Below, one piece after another: positions 15,464 to 24,767 of a DNA stretch of 38,406 nucleotides. Origin of the DNA: Anaerosporobacter mobilis DSM 15930 (lineage in GTDB: Bacteria; Bacillota; Clostridia; Lachnospirales; Lachnospiraceae); the NCBI RefSeq assembly GCF_900142955.1, contig NZ_FRCP01000029.1, forward strand, positions 1 through 38,406, in the 5' to 3' direction. A model generated the notes under the pieces. The model searched no databases. It was not told where the DNA came from and saw nothing but the letters and a program-made list of their open reading frames with translations. Made by a program: the position numbers and the translations under genes. Each line of letters starts with the position of its first letter. Position 1 is the stretch's first letter.

Positions 15464-16414
15464 CTATACTAATTTGCTATCACTGAATTTTCCAGCAACT
15501 TTATTCGCGACAAACAGTAGAACTAAACTAATGGCAGATTGGAATACACCCACTGCAGTTCCAAAACCATAATTATTATTGCCTATACCAAATCGATATG
15601 CATACCAAGATACTACATCAGCGTAATCTTGAACGATACCATTACCAAGCAACATCTGCCGTTCCATACCAGCACCAAGTACTCCTCCAATACTCATGAT
15701 TACAAGAACAATGATCGTTGGCCGAATACCTGGTAAGGTTATATGCCACATTCTACGGAATCTTCCGGCACCATCAACTTTAGCCGCTTCATATAATCCC
15801 TGATCAATTCCCGTCATCGCCGATAGATAGATAATGGCATCCCAGCCAGTTTCTTTCCATATATTAATAATGCAGACAACGAGCCAAAACGCTGGTCCAT
15901 TGGTGGTCATAAATTTAATTGGACCTACTCCTATTTTGCCAAGCACTTCATTCAAAACACCAGAATCCCCTAACACCATTTTGGCTATACTGGCTATAAT
16001 AACCCAGGATACAAAATGGGGTAAATACGATATTGTCTGTGTTACTTTCTTAAAACGCTTTAAGCGGACTTCGTTTAATAAGAGAGCAAACCCAACCGAA
16101 GTTATAAAGCCCAGTACGATTCCTATAAAGCTGATTCCTAGCGTGTTTCGCAATGCATCAAAAAACTCTCCATCATGTAGTAGAGCTTTGAAGTGATCAA
16201 GTCCAACCCAGGTTCTCTCCCATATTGATAATGCAAATGTTTTGGGTTTAACATCCTGAAATGCCATGGTCCAGCCCCACAATGGTATGTATTTAAAGAT
16301 AATCAGCCAAATAACAAACGGAACTGACATTACTAGCAGATATCTTTGTTTATACATCAATTTAAAGCTAAATTTCTGCTTATGTATGCTAATTTCTCTC
16401 TTTTTTTTATTCAT
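15464..16414 (-). CDS. Sugar ABC transporter permease, LplB type, 316 aa
   Basis: The N-terminus has a basic cytoplasmic piece, then a first membrane segment with the LplB-type text YLLVMSVPFVIWLIIFKYIPLWG. The EAA loop is EAAKVDGAGRFRRMWHITLPG. Six membrane segments are visible. It is the first gene of the importer operon, and GAAGGGAGAGAAAA forms the ribosome binding site. A TATAAT at 16443-16448 (minus strand) may be its -10, with no good -35. A terminator separates it from the regulator gene upstream, so the importer has its own promoter, plausibly bound by the AraC-type regulator. Confidence 0.92.
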   Translation of the reverse strand: MNKKKREISIHKQKFSFKLMYKQRYLLVMSVPFVIWLIIFKYIPLWGWTMAFQDVKPKTFALSIWERTWVGLDHFKALLHDGEFFDALRNTLGISFIGIVLGFITSVGFALLLNEVRLKRFKKVTQTISYLPHFVSWVIIASIAKMVLGDSGVLNEVLGKIGVGPIKFMTTNGPAFWLVVCIINIWKETGWDAIIYLSAMTGIDQGLYEAAKVDGAGRFRRMWHITLPGIRPTIIVLVIMSIGGVLGAGMERQMLLGNGIVQDYADVVSWYAYRFGIGNNNYGFGTAVGVFQSAISLVLLFVANKVAGKFSDSKLV

Positions 16415-16543
16415 TTTTCTCTCCCTTCATTAGCTTATTGTTATTATATCTTAGCTTTCTTTAACATAATACCCACTATACTTTAACAAAAAACTGTACT
16501 TTTTTTACTATTTGATGAAACAATCGTAATTACATAACAAAAA

Positions 16544-16576
16544 AAGAATTTCCGTGATATAGTCTCGGAAATTCTT
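16544..16576 (-). terminator. Terminator of the two-component operon
   Basis: An 11-base perfect stem (AAGAATTTCCG at 16544-16554 with its complement at 16566-16576) is followed on the minus strand by a run of T. It lies 22 bases after the stop of the response regulator gene. Confidence 0.85.
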
Positions 16577-16597
16577 AACGCTTGTATAGCTATTTAG

Positions 16598-18136
16598 TTA
16601 CTTCATTTTATTCTTTTTAAATTCTTTTGGGGTCAGACCAACATATTTTTTGAATTTAGAATAAAAATAGTCTATATTGTAATACCCTACCTTTTCAGAT
16701 ACTTGATAAACCTTTAGGTCTGTATTCATTAGCAGCTTCTTCGCATTCGCAATTCGTACTTTATCTAATGTTGTATTAAAGCTTTCTTCTGTGGCCTTTT
16801 TGTATATTTTCCCTAGATAGGCGCTATTGTAGCCAAACATCTTAGCTATGGCTTCTAACTTAAGATCTTTACTGTAGTTCTTTTGTATAAAGACCCCCAT
16901 CCTCTTGACAATACTGTCAGCTCCAGAATTGCCTAGTTTTTCGCTGACTGTCTTCGAATATTCTGCCGCAATCTCTTCAAGCTCTTCAAGCGACTCCGTC
17001 CTGTTTACTTCATCTGTAAAAGATTCAATATCAATTAATTCCTTTGTTTGATCCATATATCTATCTTTAAAATGATTAATAAGCAGGATTGCATTATTGA
17101 TAACCATCACTTTAATAATAGACTCTTTTATCAAGTTATATCTACACTTATCTAACATTGTATGGATCATAACTTCTATTCCAATGAGATCTCCTATTTC
17201 TATACGGTCACTTAAACCAGTAAAGTCCGTATTCTCTTTAACTTCTATTTTTTCACTGAGTGACTCCATAGAAACAGGATTCCTCTTTCTAAACAAAAAT
17301 TTTTGTTCGTTTAGATACTGTGCTCCTTCATAGCTATAACATATATCCTTTAAGCAGATAACCTCTTGCCCAATTGCAATAAAGAACTCTTCCTCATACC
17401 GTTCCATAATCCTTTTATTATTCTCCACAAGCTGTTTTATATCTTTTTGCAAGTTATCACCTTTGATAATTATTGCAACTTTGTCAGCCAATACTAGATA
17501 TTCACAACTATATAGTCCATACAAGATTAATCGGATCTTTTCTTTATACAGTGCATCTGCATAGAACCTATCGTTACTAAGAACTATAACATGGAACTTC
17601 TTATAGTTATAATCCAGTTCATATTTTTCAATTTCTTTCTCTATTACCTCTATAGGCTCCTGTTTCATCAGCAGATTGTAGATAATGTTGTGCCTTGCTT
17701 TTTCCCTGTTCTTTTTCTTTTCATTTATAATCAATTCTTCTTTCTCTTTTTCTTTCCTTTCTTGATCTAACTCCCCTCTTATATCACTGAAATATTCATA
17801 TAATTCATCTTCATCAATCGGTTTCAACAGATATCCCTTCACCCCTAACGATATTGCTGATTTTGCATACTGAAAATCTGAATACCCTGATAAGATAAGA
17901 AAATATCCTTTATATCCCCGCTTTCTTGCCTCTGCTATAAGTTCAATTCCCGACATTCCAGGCATTCGTACGTCAACAAGGACCACATCAGGTTGGATAC
18001 ATAAGACTGTGTTTAAACCCTCCTCTCCATCGGAAGACTCCGCAACAATAGTAAACCCCATATCTTCCCATGTAAGTAGCGTTCGTATTCCTTCTCTTAC
18101 CGTTTGTTCATCATCAACAATTACTACATTATACAT
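16598..18136 (-). CDS. YesN-type response regulator with AraC DNA-binding domain, 512 aa
   Basis: The receiver domain covers residues 1-120 with acidic pocket D9/D10 (VIVDDE), phospho-acceptor D55 in VLVDVRMPG and Lys in LLKPID. A long middle region includes a coiled coil (about 118-150). The C-terminal 105 residues are an AraC/XylS double helix-turn-helix (KLEAIAKMFGYNSAYLGKIYKK, then VSEKVGYYNIDYFYSKFKKYVGLTPKEF). The start is set at 18136 because GAGGAG is nine bases before that ATG; a GTG three codons earlier is too close to it. It is probably phosphorylated by the kinase upstream and activates the importer genes downstream. Confidence 0.93.
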   Translation of the reverse strand: MYNVVIVDDEQTVREGIRTLLTWEDMGFTIVAESSDGEEGLNTVLCIQPDVVLVDVRMPGMSGIELIAEARKRGYKGYFLILSGYSDFQYAKSAISLGVKGYLLKPIDEDELYEYFSDIRGELDQERKEKEKEELIINEKKKNREKARHNIIYNLLMKQEPIEVIEKEIEKYELDYNYKKFHVIVLSNDRFYADALYKEKIRLILYGLYSCEYLVLADKVAIIIKGDNLQKDIKQLVENNKRIMERYEEEFFIAIGQEVICLKDICYSYEGAQYLNEQKFLFRKRNPVSMESLSEKIEVKENTDFTGLSDRIEIGDLIGIEVMIHTMLDKCRYNLIKESIIKVMVINNAILLINHFKDRYMDQTKELIDIESFTDEVNRTESLEELEEIAAEYSKTVSEKLGNSGADSIVKRMGVFIQKNYSKDLKLEAIAKMFGYNSAYLGKIYKKATEESFNTTLDKVRIANAKKLLMNTDLKVYQVSEKVGYYNIDYFYSKFKKYVGLTPKEFKKNKMK

Positions 18137-18158
18137 TTTACACACTCCTCATGAATAA

Positions 18159-19976
18159 CTAACCTCTCGGTATCGTAATTTGTACTATTGTCCTTACTAA
18201 TGGCTCACTCTGTATTGAAATTCCGTACCCTTCTCCGTATAATAATTTTACTCTTTGATTAACATTTCTTAATCCAATATGACTCCCTATTCTATCTGTT
18301 GCTGAATTAATATGCTCTTTGATATTTTGTAGTTTATCTTCTGAAAAACCTATTCCGTTATCAATCACCTGAATGCATATCGTGTCACCAATTTTGTCTA
18401 TATATATTGCGATATGTCCCGTTCCCTTCTTCATCTCTATTCCATGAACCATAGCATTCTCCACAATTGGCTGTAGAATAAGTGGAATCGTATATATCGT
18501 ATCAACATTGCAGTTAACATGAATACTATAGGTAACTCGATCTTCAAATCGATATGTCTGTATCTTCAGGTACGATTCAACCATATTAAGTTCCTGTTTC
18601 AGAGCAACTTGTTTATCCATAACCTGTAGATTATGTCTCATGATTTTAGCGAGCATCTTCACTATATCCTCAATCTCTTCTTGCCCATTGACTCTTGCCT
18701 TCATTCGAATTGTCTCTAAGGTATTGTATAAGAAATGAGGATTGATTTGACTTGCAAGCATGCTAAACTCCATCTCTTTTTGCCTACTATATAGCATTTC
18801 TTTCTGTACCTGCTCTTCATAAACTTGACTGATCAATGCTTCAATACTATTAATCATTAATCCTAAATCATCATAAAGATAACTGATCTCATCCTCCCCA
18901 CCAATATGTTCAGCAATATCAAACTGCCCTCTTGATGCTTTATGCATCTGAACTTTAAAGTTATTAATTCTACTACTAAAATTCCATGCAAATACACTTA
19001 TAATTGATATGGCAATGATAAAACTTCCCATAATAATGAGAATACTTTTTAAGCTCTGCTGATTTGCCCTTTTCAGTATATCCGCATACGGACGAATACT
19101 AACAACTGATAATTTATCCTCAAGACCGGTATATGTAACCGGTATCACTGTTAATACAGAATCTTTTCCTTTGTATATAACATTCTTACATATTTCATGA
19201 TCCGATTCGTTATTCTTAGCACTGTCTTTAATTATATGTACTAGCTCATATTTATTTGTATCATTTGAATTACTATATATTATCTCCTCATCATTTAGTA
19301 CCAATACCGTTTCCGTATCATGCTCTTGTAATGGAAACAAGATTCGTTCTTCCTTCATTGAGATAACGGCAACTCCTACATCGATCCCCCCTTGTGTTCG
19401 AATAATTCTAGAAAAGGATAGATACTTCTTGTAATTCATGGAATCCTCATGAAATGCACAGATTAATCTACCGTTTGCTTCTAATGTTTTTTTGAACCAC
19501 GGTAGTTCTGATACTTCCTCATTAATCATTGCAACTCTCAGATTTTGAGATAAGGTAGAATTGTTAAAGTAAAAGCATATATTCTCTATCTCATGATTAA
19601 AATAGTTTAAACATTCATTTCTTAATTTCTTATTCAATGTATTATAATCATTAACTAATTCCTCTGATTTACTATCGTACTGATGCGCTCCTAGTTTCTC
19701 TATAATCTCCATAAAATATAACCGTTGTGATGCTTCCGCTATGGTACGTACATTCTCGAAAATTCCATCACCTATTAGTTGTAACTCCGAAATTTCTGAA
19801 CTCTTGTTTTGTTGTATTATTATATTTTTCGTTCCATTAATCAAATATAAGCTAACAAATAACATTGGTATAAACCCACCAATAATATATATAAGAAACA
19901 TTTTTCTTCTTATAGTAAGCTCTTTTTTAATTCTACCGGTGAATTTGTTTCTCAAAAATCTCTCCTTGATATTCAT
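18159..19976 (-). CDS. YesM-type sensor histidine kinase, 605 aa
   Basis: Membrane segments at about residues 27-47 and 311-331 enclose a 260-residue extracellular sensor (dCache-like by length). A HAMP segment follows (about 332-385). The kinase core has NPHFLYN with the phospho-acceptor H414 and an ATPase domain with QPIVENAMVHGIE and DNGIGF. The family partners AraC-type regulators and typically senses sugars in Clostridia and Bacilli. It is co-transcribed with the regulator 22 bases downstream. AAAGGGG precedes the ATG, and a consensus promoter lies at 20003-20031. Confidence 0.93.
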   Translation of the reverse strand: MNIKERFLRNKFTGRIKKELTIRRKMFLIYIIGGFIPMLFVSLYLINGTKNIIIQQNKSSEISELQLIGDGIFENVRTIAEASQRLYFMEIIEKLGAHQYDSKSEELVNDYNTLNKKLRNECLNYFNHEIENICFYFNNSTLSQNLRVAMINEEVSELPWFKKTLEANGRLICAFHEDSMNYKKYLSFSRIIRTQGGIDVGVAVISMKEERILFPLQEHDTETVLVLNDEEIIYSNSNDTNKYELVHIIKDSAKNNESDHEICKNVIYKGKDSVLTVIPVTYTGLEDKLSVVSIRPYADILKRANQQSLKSILIIMGSFIIAISIISVFAWNFSSRINNFKVQMHKASRGQFDIAEHIGGEDEISYLYDDLGLMINSIEALISQVYEEQVQKEMLYSRQKEMEFSMLASQINPHFLYNTLETIRMKARVNGQEEIEDIVKMLAKIMRHNLQVMDKQVALKQELNMVESYLKIQTYRFEDRVTYSIHVNCNVDTIYTIPLILQPIVENAMVHGIEMKKGTGHIAIYIDKIGDTICIQVIDNGIGFSEDKLQNIKEHINSATDRIGSHIGLRNVNQRVKLLYGEGYGISIQSEPLVRTIVQITIPRG

Positions 19977-20002
19977 ATTCGACCCCTTTATTATTTTCCT
20001 AA

Positions 20003-20031
20003 ATTATAGCAATTTTTTAGTATGTTGTCAC
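20003..20031 (-). promoter_or_regulatory. Promoter of the two-component operon
   Basis: On the minus strand GTGACA (20026-20031) and a perfect TATAAT (20003-20008) are 17 bases apart. The ATG of the kinase is 27 bases beyond the -10, giving a short leader. Confidence 0.7.
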
Positions 20032-20101
20032 TAGTATTGTCAGCCCTTAACTTAATTCCTATTGTAATAAGACACTCTCAACCCGAAGGCTTTTAAGGCT
20101 A

Positions 20102-20128
20102 AAAGCCACCACAAAAAGTGATGGCTTT
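20102..20128 (-). terminator. Terminator of the GH5 gene
   Basis: On the minus strand AAAGCCATCAC pairs with GTGGTGGCTTT across a T5 loop, with one G-U pair, and is followed by TTTT. A second shorter stem (GGCTTTT with AAAAGCC) overlaps it on the left. Bases 20129-20248 up to the gene show nothing else. Confidence 0.75.
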
Positions 20129-20248
20129 ATCAAGTAAATATACACATATTACGTACTTTTATTTAATAAATATATATTTTATGCTAGTAATTAATAATAG
20201 CGGTTAACTGTTAACTACTCCTCGAGATGTTCAAGTGCGAAGTTATAA

Positions 20249-22189
20249 TTACTTATAATAACGCAATAAATACACTGTAGTTGTGTTCTTTTGAGCACCC
20301 ACATGTATCTGATCAAGCTTCCCCTTCAAATCCGTCGTTCCAAAGGCATTCACACAGTTTTGATAGGAGAATTTCGCATAATAACGACCATTGATATCCC
20401 CCGTTTCAGTTGGTGAAACTTTCGCCCATTCGGCCCCACCAGACCAACTTTGTAGAATAAGTTCAATCTGATCTTTTTTTCCACTATACTCTACATAGAA
20501 GTAACCGTTGGAGGTTATTGTATCTACATTGAATGAGCCCCCATCTTTAGTGGACATTAATGAAATGGCTTGCGCCCAAGGTTCCGCTTTTGATTCCCCA
20601 GAGAATAATGTGCTGTAAGAACTACCAGAATCACCATTCACACCGAAATCATAGCATACTGAATATACAGTTATATTTGTTCCCATTGCTCCTACATGAA
20701 TGGTATCAAGCTTATTTGCAAAATCGCCTGTTCCTAACGCGGAAACACAATTTTCATATGAAAATTTAGCATAATAGTGGCCATTTACGCTACCAGATTC
20801 GCTGATTTTCACTTTTGCCCATTCCGTAGCTCCCGACCAGCTTTGTAGAATTAATTCTAGTTTTTCATACTCGCCACTATATTCAACATAAAAATGTCCA
20901 CCTGTTTTTATATTACTAGCATCAAAGGAACCACCATTTTTCTTTGTTTTCACTGAAACCGCTTGGCCCCAAGAACTTGCAGATGAATTCCCCCAAAACA
21001 AACTTACATAGTTGTTATTCGAAGAGTCACCTTTTTTATATACATTCACTAAAGCATCTGCAATACCACTATACGTAAACGTATTATTCGATCGGTTAAA
21101 GATACCAAAATTCTCAGACCCATAGTTGAAAGCATTATTATCCCACCAAACACATGGAATTTTAATTTGAGAAAATTGAGTTGCTAACGTCGGATATATA
21201 GAAGCATATTTTTCTCGGTCCGCCGTATTAGACTTATTCGTTGCACCAAATTCTCCTATAACCACAGGTATTCCTTTATCAATAAAAACTGATTTCAAAT
21301 TATTAAATACCGATGCAAGTGAAGCATAGTCTGCATCCGTCCAATTAGAATGTCCACTTCCCTCAAATGCAAAATCAAAAGGTAGATATGCATGAATAGA
21401 AACCGCTACCATAGTATCGTTACTTAAGTTTTTCCAGCCATAGAGTTTAGGACTATCCGCTGATGCACAGTATGTTGGTAACATAATTAATCTGCTACTA
21501 TTGTTTCCACCAGTTGCACGAATAGCGGCACGTCCAGCTTCATTATATTCATTAACAATGTTATAATAAGTCCCGTTACCTCCCCAATCTTCACCGCTTC
21601 TTGGTTCATTATTTACTTCAAATATCAATTTATCTCCATAATTCTTAAAACGATTTCCTACTTGTGTCCAGATAGCTTTCAATTCATTCTTTACTCGTGT
21701 CTGTACAGAAGAGTCCGTACTAACCATATTTTGAAGATCATTATGATGTACATTAATGATAACATACATTCCATTTGCTAGCCCATAATTTACTACTGTC
21801 TCTACTCGATCCATATAATCAGAGTTAATTGTATAATTAGATGCATTTGAATAATTATCATCCCAACGTACTGGAATTCTTAACGTTGTAAATCCCTTGG
21901 CTGCAATAGTATCAATCATTGCTTTTGTTGTACGAGGATTTCCCCAATTTGTTTCATTATCCGATGATTCTAGTGAATTACCTAGATTCCAGCCAGCCCC
22001 CATATCAGAAACCAAGTCAAAAGCTGACAAACCTCTCATTTGTGTTGGATACGTATACCCTGGAGGGAATTCTGAATAATTCATCGCTGCATATGTATGC
22101 ATTTTATTCTGATCCCCCATAAATAAAGCCCCAACTAACATTATCATTAGTGTGAATAAACTAAGTACTCGTTTTTTAAGTTTTACCAT
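20249..22189 (-). CDS. Secreted GH5 endoglucanase with tandem C-terminal carbohydrate-binding-like modules, 646 aa
   Basis: A signal peptide ends near residue 35 (MHTYAA). The GH5 barrel spans about 55-385: GWNLGNSLE, RIPVRWDD, INVHHND, the acid/base E195 in VNNEPRSG, HAYLPF, and the nucleophile E313 in VVIGEFGATN. GWNLGNSLE is typical of the GH5_4 group of endo-beta-glucanases and xyloglucanases. Two copies of a module of about 120 residues follow (about 394-514 and 526-646). They share LFxGxSxAxxWxQA, then GGSF, YVEYSG and ELILQSWSG, then EWAKV and YYAKFSY, resembling CBM65/DUF5620-type modules. AAGGAGGTAAAGGTA precedes the ATG. It probably feeds the importer downstream. Confidence 0.93.
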   Translation of the reverse strand: MVKLKKRVLSLFTLMIMLVGALFMGDQNKMHTYAAMNYSEFPPGYTYPTQMRGLSAFDLVSDMGAGWNLGNSLESSDNETNWGNPRTTKAMIDTIAAKGFTTLRIPVRWDDNYSNASNYTINSDYMDRVETVVNYGLANGMYVIINVHHNDLQNMVSTDSSVQTRVKNELKAIWTQVGNRFKNYGDKLIFEVNNEPRSGEDWGGNGTYYNIVNEYNEAGRAAIRATGGNNSSRLIMLPTYCASADSPKLYGWKNLSNDTMVAVSIHAYLPFDFAFEGSGHSNWTDADYASLASVFNNLKSVFIDKGIPVVIGEFGATNKSNTADREKYASIYPTLATQFSQIKIPCVWWDNNAFNYGSENFGIFNRSNNTFTYSGIADALVNVYKKGDSSNNNYVSLFWGNSSASSWGQAVSVKTKKNGGSFDASNIKTGGHFYVEYSGEYEKLELILQSWSGATEWAKVKISESGSVNGHYYAKFSYENCVSALGTGDFANKLDTIHVGAMGTNITVYSVCYDFGVNGDSGSSYSTLFSGESKAEPWAQAISLMSTKDGGSFNVDTITSNGYFYVEYSGKKDQIELILQSWSGGAEWAKVSPTETGDINGRYYAKFSYQNCVNAFGTTDLKGKLDQIHVGAQKNTTTVYLLRYYK

Positions 22190-22423
22190 TACCTTTACCT
22201 CCTTCTCCTTGTATGTTGTTATAGTTGCTTAACACTTCTCTTTGTTTATACTTCCCCTCTCCCCTTCAAAATCATAACTATAGTAATATGTGTCTTTCAA
22301 ACAGTATCATCTAGATAATTTTTATACAATCTATAATTATTCACTTATTTACTTTAATTATTTTACATTACAACTACGTCTAAATTATATTTTGCTCGTA
22401 AAACCAACAAAAGCATAATAAAA
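22190..22423 (-). promoter_or_regulatory. Leader and promoter region of the GH5 gene
   Basis: The gap is AT-rich with no reading frame worth naming. A purine-rich run resembling two fused Shine-Dalgarno sites, GAAGGGGAGAGGGGAAG (complement at 22251-22267), lies 62 bases before the real start with no nearby start codon. No -35/-10 pair is convincing. Confidence 0.35.
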
Positions 22424-22496
22424 AACAATCTCAAAAGGTTGCGAATCTATAGAAATATCAACGATATTTCATAGATGACAACTATTCGAGATTGTT
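22424..22496 (-). terminator. Large stem-loop terminator after the GH18/CBM region
   Basis: The outer stem AACAATCTC (22424-22432) pairs with GAGATTGTT (22488-22496). Inside is a second stem, ATCTATAGAAATATC with its near complement, around an AAC loop. On the minus strand a run of T follows. It lies 24 bases after the stop of the chitin-binding fragment. Confidence 0.8.
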
Positions 22497-22519
22497 TTCT
22501 TGCTGATGGGTATATACTT

Positions 22520-22773
22520 TTAAGAAACTACTCTCCAAACTCCCCATTGTTGCGTTTCATCTGGAACATCTCCTAATGTCCGCCAAAACGCTTCGAAGAC
22601 TTTTCCATTATAAGTTACCCGATCTCCTGCCACATAGATTTTTGTACTATCATAAGCAGTATAACCTTCAATTGGTTTCTCTGGCTCAACAATTCCGTTA
22701 TCTAACACTGCCTTTGCTGTATCATATACAGCCACCGCATTGCCATCATAAGCCATTACATTAATCCAGTAGT
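22520..22773 (-). pseudogene. Out-of-frame chitinase tail with second CBM5/12 chitin-binding module
   Basis: After the stop of the GH18 gene, a second frame continues with GLNYWINVMAYDGNAV and ends in YDSTKIYVAGDRVTYNGKVF then EAFWRTLGDVPDETQQWGVW. The latter is a CBM5/12 module like the one at the end of the GH18 protein. The first ATG (22756) has no ribosome binding site, so this is unlikely to be a separate gene. One extra G in the GGGG run just before the GH18 stop would join the two frames into one protein of about 616 residues. It is read as the frameshifted end of the chitinase gene. WINVMAYDG also resembles the GH18 strand-6 motif, so a deleted second catalytic domain is an alternative. 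Confidence 0.65.
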
Positions 22774-24366
22774 TTAGCCCCTACTGTAGACCACGTTTCT
22801 TAAAGTTGCTAATACAGTGTTAGTTGGTAGGTCAAAGAGATTTACTTGACTCACAGATGTTTTTGTCTCTGGTGTTCCTTCTATTACTTTCCAAACCCCC
22901 CATTCATTATTAGGATCCGGTGCCACTCCTTGTGTCCACCATTTCGCTTGGTAGATTACTCCTTGGTACACAACCTTATCTCCAGCTATATATATCTTAG
23001 AATTATCATAGATTCCAACTTTTTCTGGTGTCTCTGGATCCACTGGTGTTTCTGGATCTATTGGTGGTATTACTTCCTGCTCATTAATACCTAGTCTTGA
23101 TGCTGTAATTGATAATAAATCACCATTTTTATCTGAACTCGCCTCCCAAAACATGGTTCCACCTAATCCTTTTGACATTAGATAATCAATTTTAATATTT
23201 ATAGATTCTGGATCATCATATGTGATAAAGACTTTAGTCTCTGGACTATATAGATATGGAACTTTCGCGTAGTCATCCCAGTATCTTACATACCCTCTTT
23301 TACCAATATAATTCTCTTTTATATCCCAATAATCCCAACTAGATCCTTCCCAAGTTCCAATATCTAGTCCCGCAGAAGTTGCGCTCGCGGCAAAACCATT
23401 ATGAAATAGGCAATTCGCAGGTGTTGCATTTACATTAACCCACCCACGACCATAAAAACCAAGACCAAGATTTAGATCTTTTGCCTCCACTCCTGAAGCC
23501 AAGAAAGCATTTACTGTTTGATCAATACTAAATGTAGAGACTGTAGTATCATTAGGATTTAAGTATAATGGTGTATTATGATTCGTTTGTGGATCAAATC
23601 CTCCATGATAGTCATATGTCATTAAATTAATCCAATCAAGATATTTCATTAATTCAACTGGTTCTGTATTCTGAACAAATGTTGGATTTCCACCTGCTGC
23701 AATTGTCAGATAATATGTTTTACCGTCCATCTTGCTCTGTTCATTTAATGCTTCCCTAATTTCTTTTACTAATAATGTATAGTTATGCTTGTCCTCTGCA
23801 CGATGTGGAATAGAATTACCACCCTCTACTGGATATTCCCAGTCTAAATCCACTCCGTCAAAACCATACTTTATAATAAAGTCTACTGAAGTTCTAGCCA
23901 TCTTTGCCCTCTTTACTGGATCTGCTGCTACATCAGAAAAATTATTAGACCAAGTCCATCCCCCAATAGAGATAATTGTTTTTAGATGAGGATACCTAGC
24001 TTTTATTTTCTTTAATGCTCCGAAATGCCCTGCCATGCCTACCACTGCATCTTCCCAATTGAATCCCATATCTGCATATACACCACTCGTGATTTGTGTA
24101 TCAATCCACTCATCACCAACAACTACACTACCATCATTCTTTAAATTTGCAAATGCAAAATTCAAATGTGTTAGCTTCGATGCATCTACTTTGGTAATTG
24201 GGTAATTTCTCGCATATCCTGCCCAAGAAGCATAATATCCTACATTTCGGTATTTTACCTCTTCGGCATGCGCTGTTTTTGATACTGAGATTCCTCTTAA
24301 GACACCTGTTATTGTTGTCAGTACCATAGTAACGGTTAACAGTAAGCTTAAAACTCTTCGTTTCAT
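22774..24366 (-). CDS. Secreted GH18 chitinase with CBM5/12 module, 530 aa
   Basis: A signal peptide ends near AHAEE (residue 35). The GH18 barrel spans about 38-425: strand-3 motif IISIGGW at 131-137, catalytic FDGVDLDWEYP with D173, D175 and the acid E177, and LMTYDYHG. A chitinase-insertion-like part follows. After a Pro-rich linker (IPPIDPETPVDPETPEK), a CBM5/12 chitin-binding module reads IYIAGDKVVYQGVIYQAKWW then WGVWKV at about 455-500. It hydrolyses chitin outside the cell. GGGAGG precedes the ATG. The last residues after the module (LFDLPTNTVLATLRNVVYSRG) look like the start of more protein cut by a frameshift; see the fragment downstream. Confidence 0.92.
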   Translation of the reverse strand: MKRRVLSLLLTVTMVLTTITGVLRGISVSKTAHAEEVKYRNVGYYASWAGYARNYPITKVDASKLTHLNFAFANLKNDGSVVVGDEWIDTQITSGVYADMGFNWEDAVVGMAGHFGALKKIKARYPHLKTIISIGGWTWSNNFSDVAADPVKRAKMARTSVDFIIKYGFDGVDLDWEYPVEGGNSIPHRAEDKHNYTLLVKEIREALNEQSKMDGKTYYLTIAAGGNPTFVQNTEPVELMKYLDWINLMTYDYHGGFDPQTNHNTPLYLNPNDTTVSTFSIDQTVNAFLASGVEAKDLNLGLGFYGRGWVNVNATPANCLFHNGFAASATSAGLDIGTWEGSSWDYWDIKENYIGKRGYVRYWDDYAKVPYLYSPETKVFITYDDPESINIKIDYLMSKGLGGTMFWEASSDKNGDLLSITASRLGINEQEVIPPIDPETPVDPETPEKVGIYDNSKIYIAGDKVVYQGVIYQAKWWTQGVAPDPNNEWGVWKVIEGTPETKTSVSQVNLFDLPTNTVLATLRNVVYSRG

Positions 24367-24453
24367 AATCTACTACCTCCCTGTTTTATCGTTCTTTTTT
24401 AGTTAATGGTTACCTATAAGATAAGAGCTTTACATTGTTTTTCTGCCTCACAA

Positions 24454-24510
24454 CCTCCCATAGTTTTTTATAGTGAGCAACATCTATTACAGTAAAATGT
24501 TTTATTGTAA
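24454..24510 (-). promoter_or_regulatory. Upstream region of the GH18 gene: 24-base palindrome and extra SD-like site
   Basis: At 24487-24510 a near-perfect palindrome (TTACAgTAAAA, TG, TTTTAtTGTAA) has ten of twelve pairs matched and could be an operator. At 24454-24459 a GGGAGG on the minus strand sits 88 bases before the real start; the first ATG after it is followed at once by TAA. A TATAAA between them may be a -10. Otherwise the gap 24367-24629 shows nothing. Confidence 0.4.
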
Positions 24511-24629
24511 TCCCATCATATCATTCCATATTATTACATTTGAATGATTAATCTTGCCTTTTTTTTACTATTTTTGTTTCATATTAGTATTATTGTATGC
24601 TTATAGTCCATTATTACCATTTCAATTTG

Positions 24630-24719
24630 TGTAAAATGTATAAAATAATATTGAATATTAAAAAAAGGATACCAAATATTCCGAATTAAATCTTCAGAAT
24701 ATTTCTATCCTTTTCTTTA
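24630..24719 (-). repeat. 90-base repeat copy A, containing the terminator of the small GH18 gene
   Basis: This stretch closely matches 25893-25982 (shared blocks TGTAAAAT, GATACCAAATATTC, AATATTTC and ATCCTTTTCTTTA). Its inner part forms a stem: AAAGGATA with TATCCTTT and CAAATATTC with GAATATTTC. On the minus strand the stem is followed by a run of T, so it ends transcription of the GH18 gene at 24768. Confidence 0.75.
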
Positions 24720-24767
24720 TATATTGTATAATTTTGTAATAATTATACAAATTTACATACTTTCAAC

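Noticed and set aside
14835..16196. Plus-strand frames opposite the permease genes
   Set aside because: They lie wholly within recognised minus-strand genes and have no ribosome binding sites or family likeness.
22520..22756. A separate small chitin-binding protein gene
   Set aside because: No ribosome binding site precedes the ATG, no signal peptide is present, and the frame continues upstream of the ATG with chitinase-like text.
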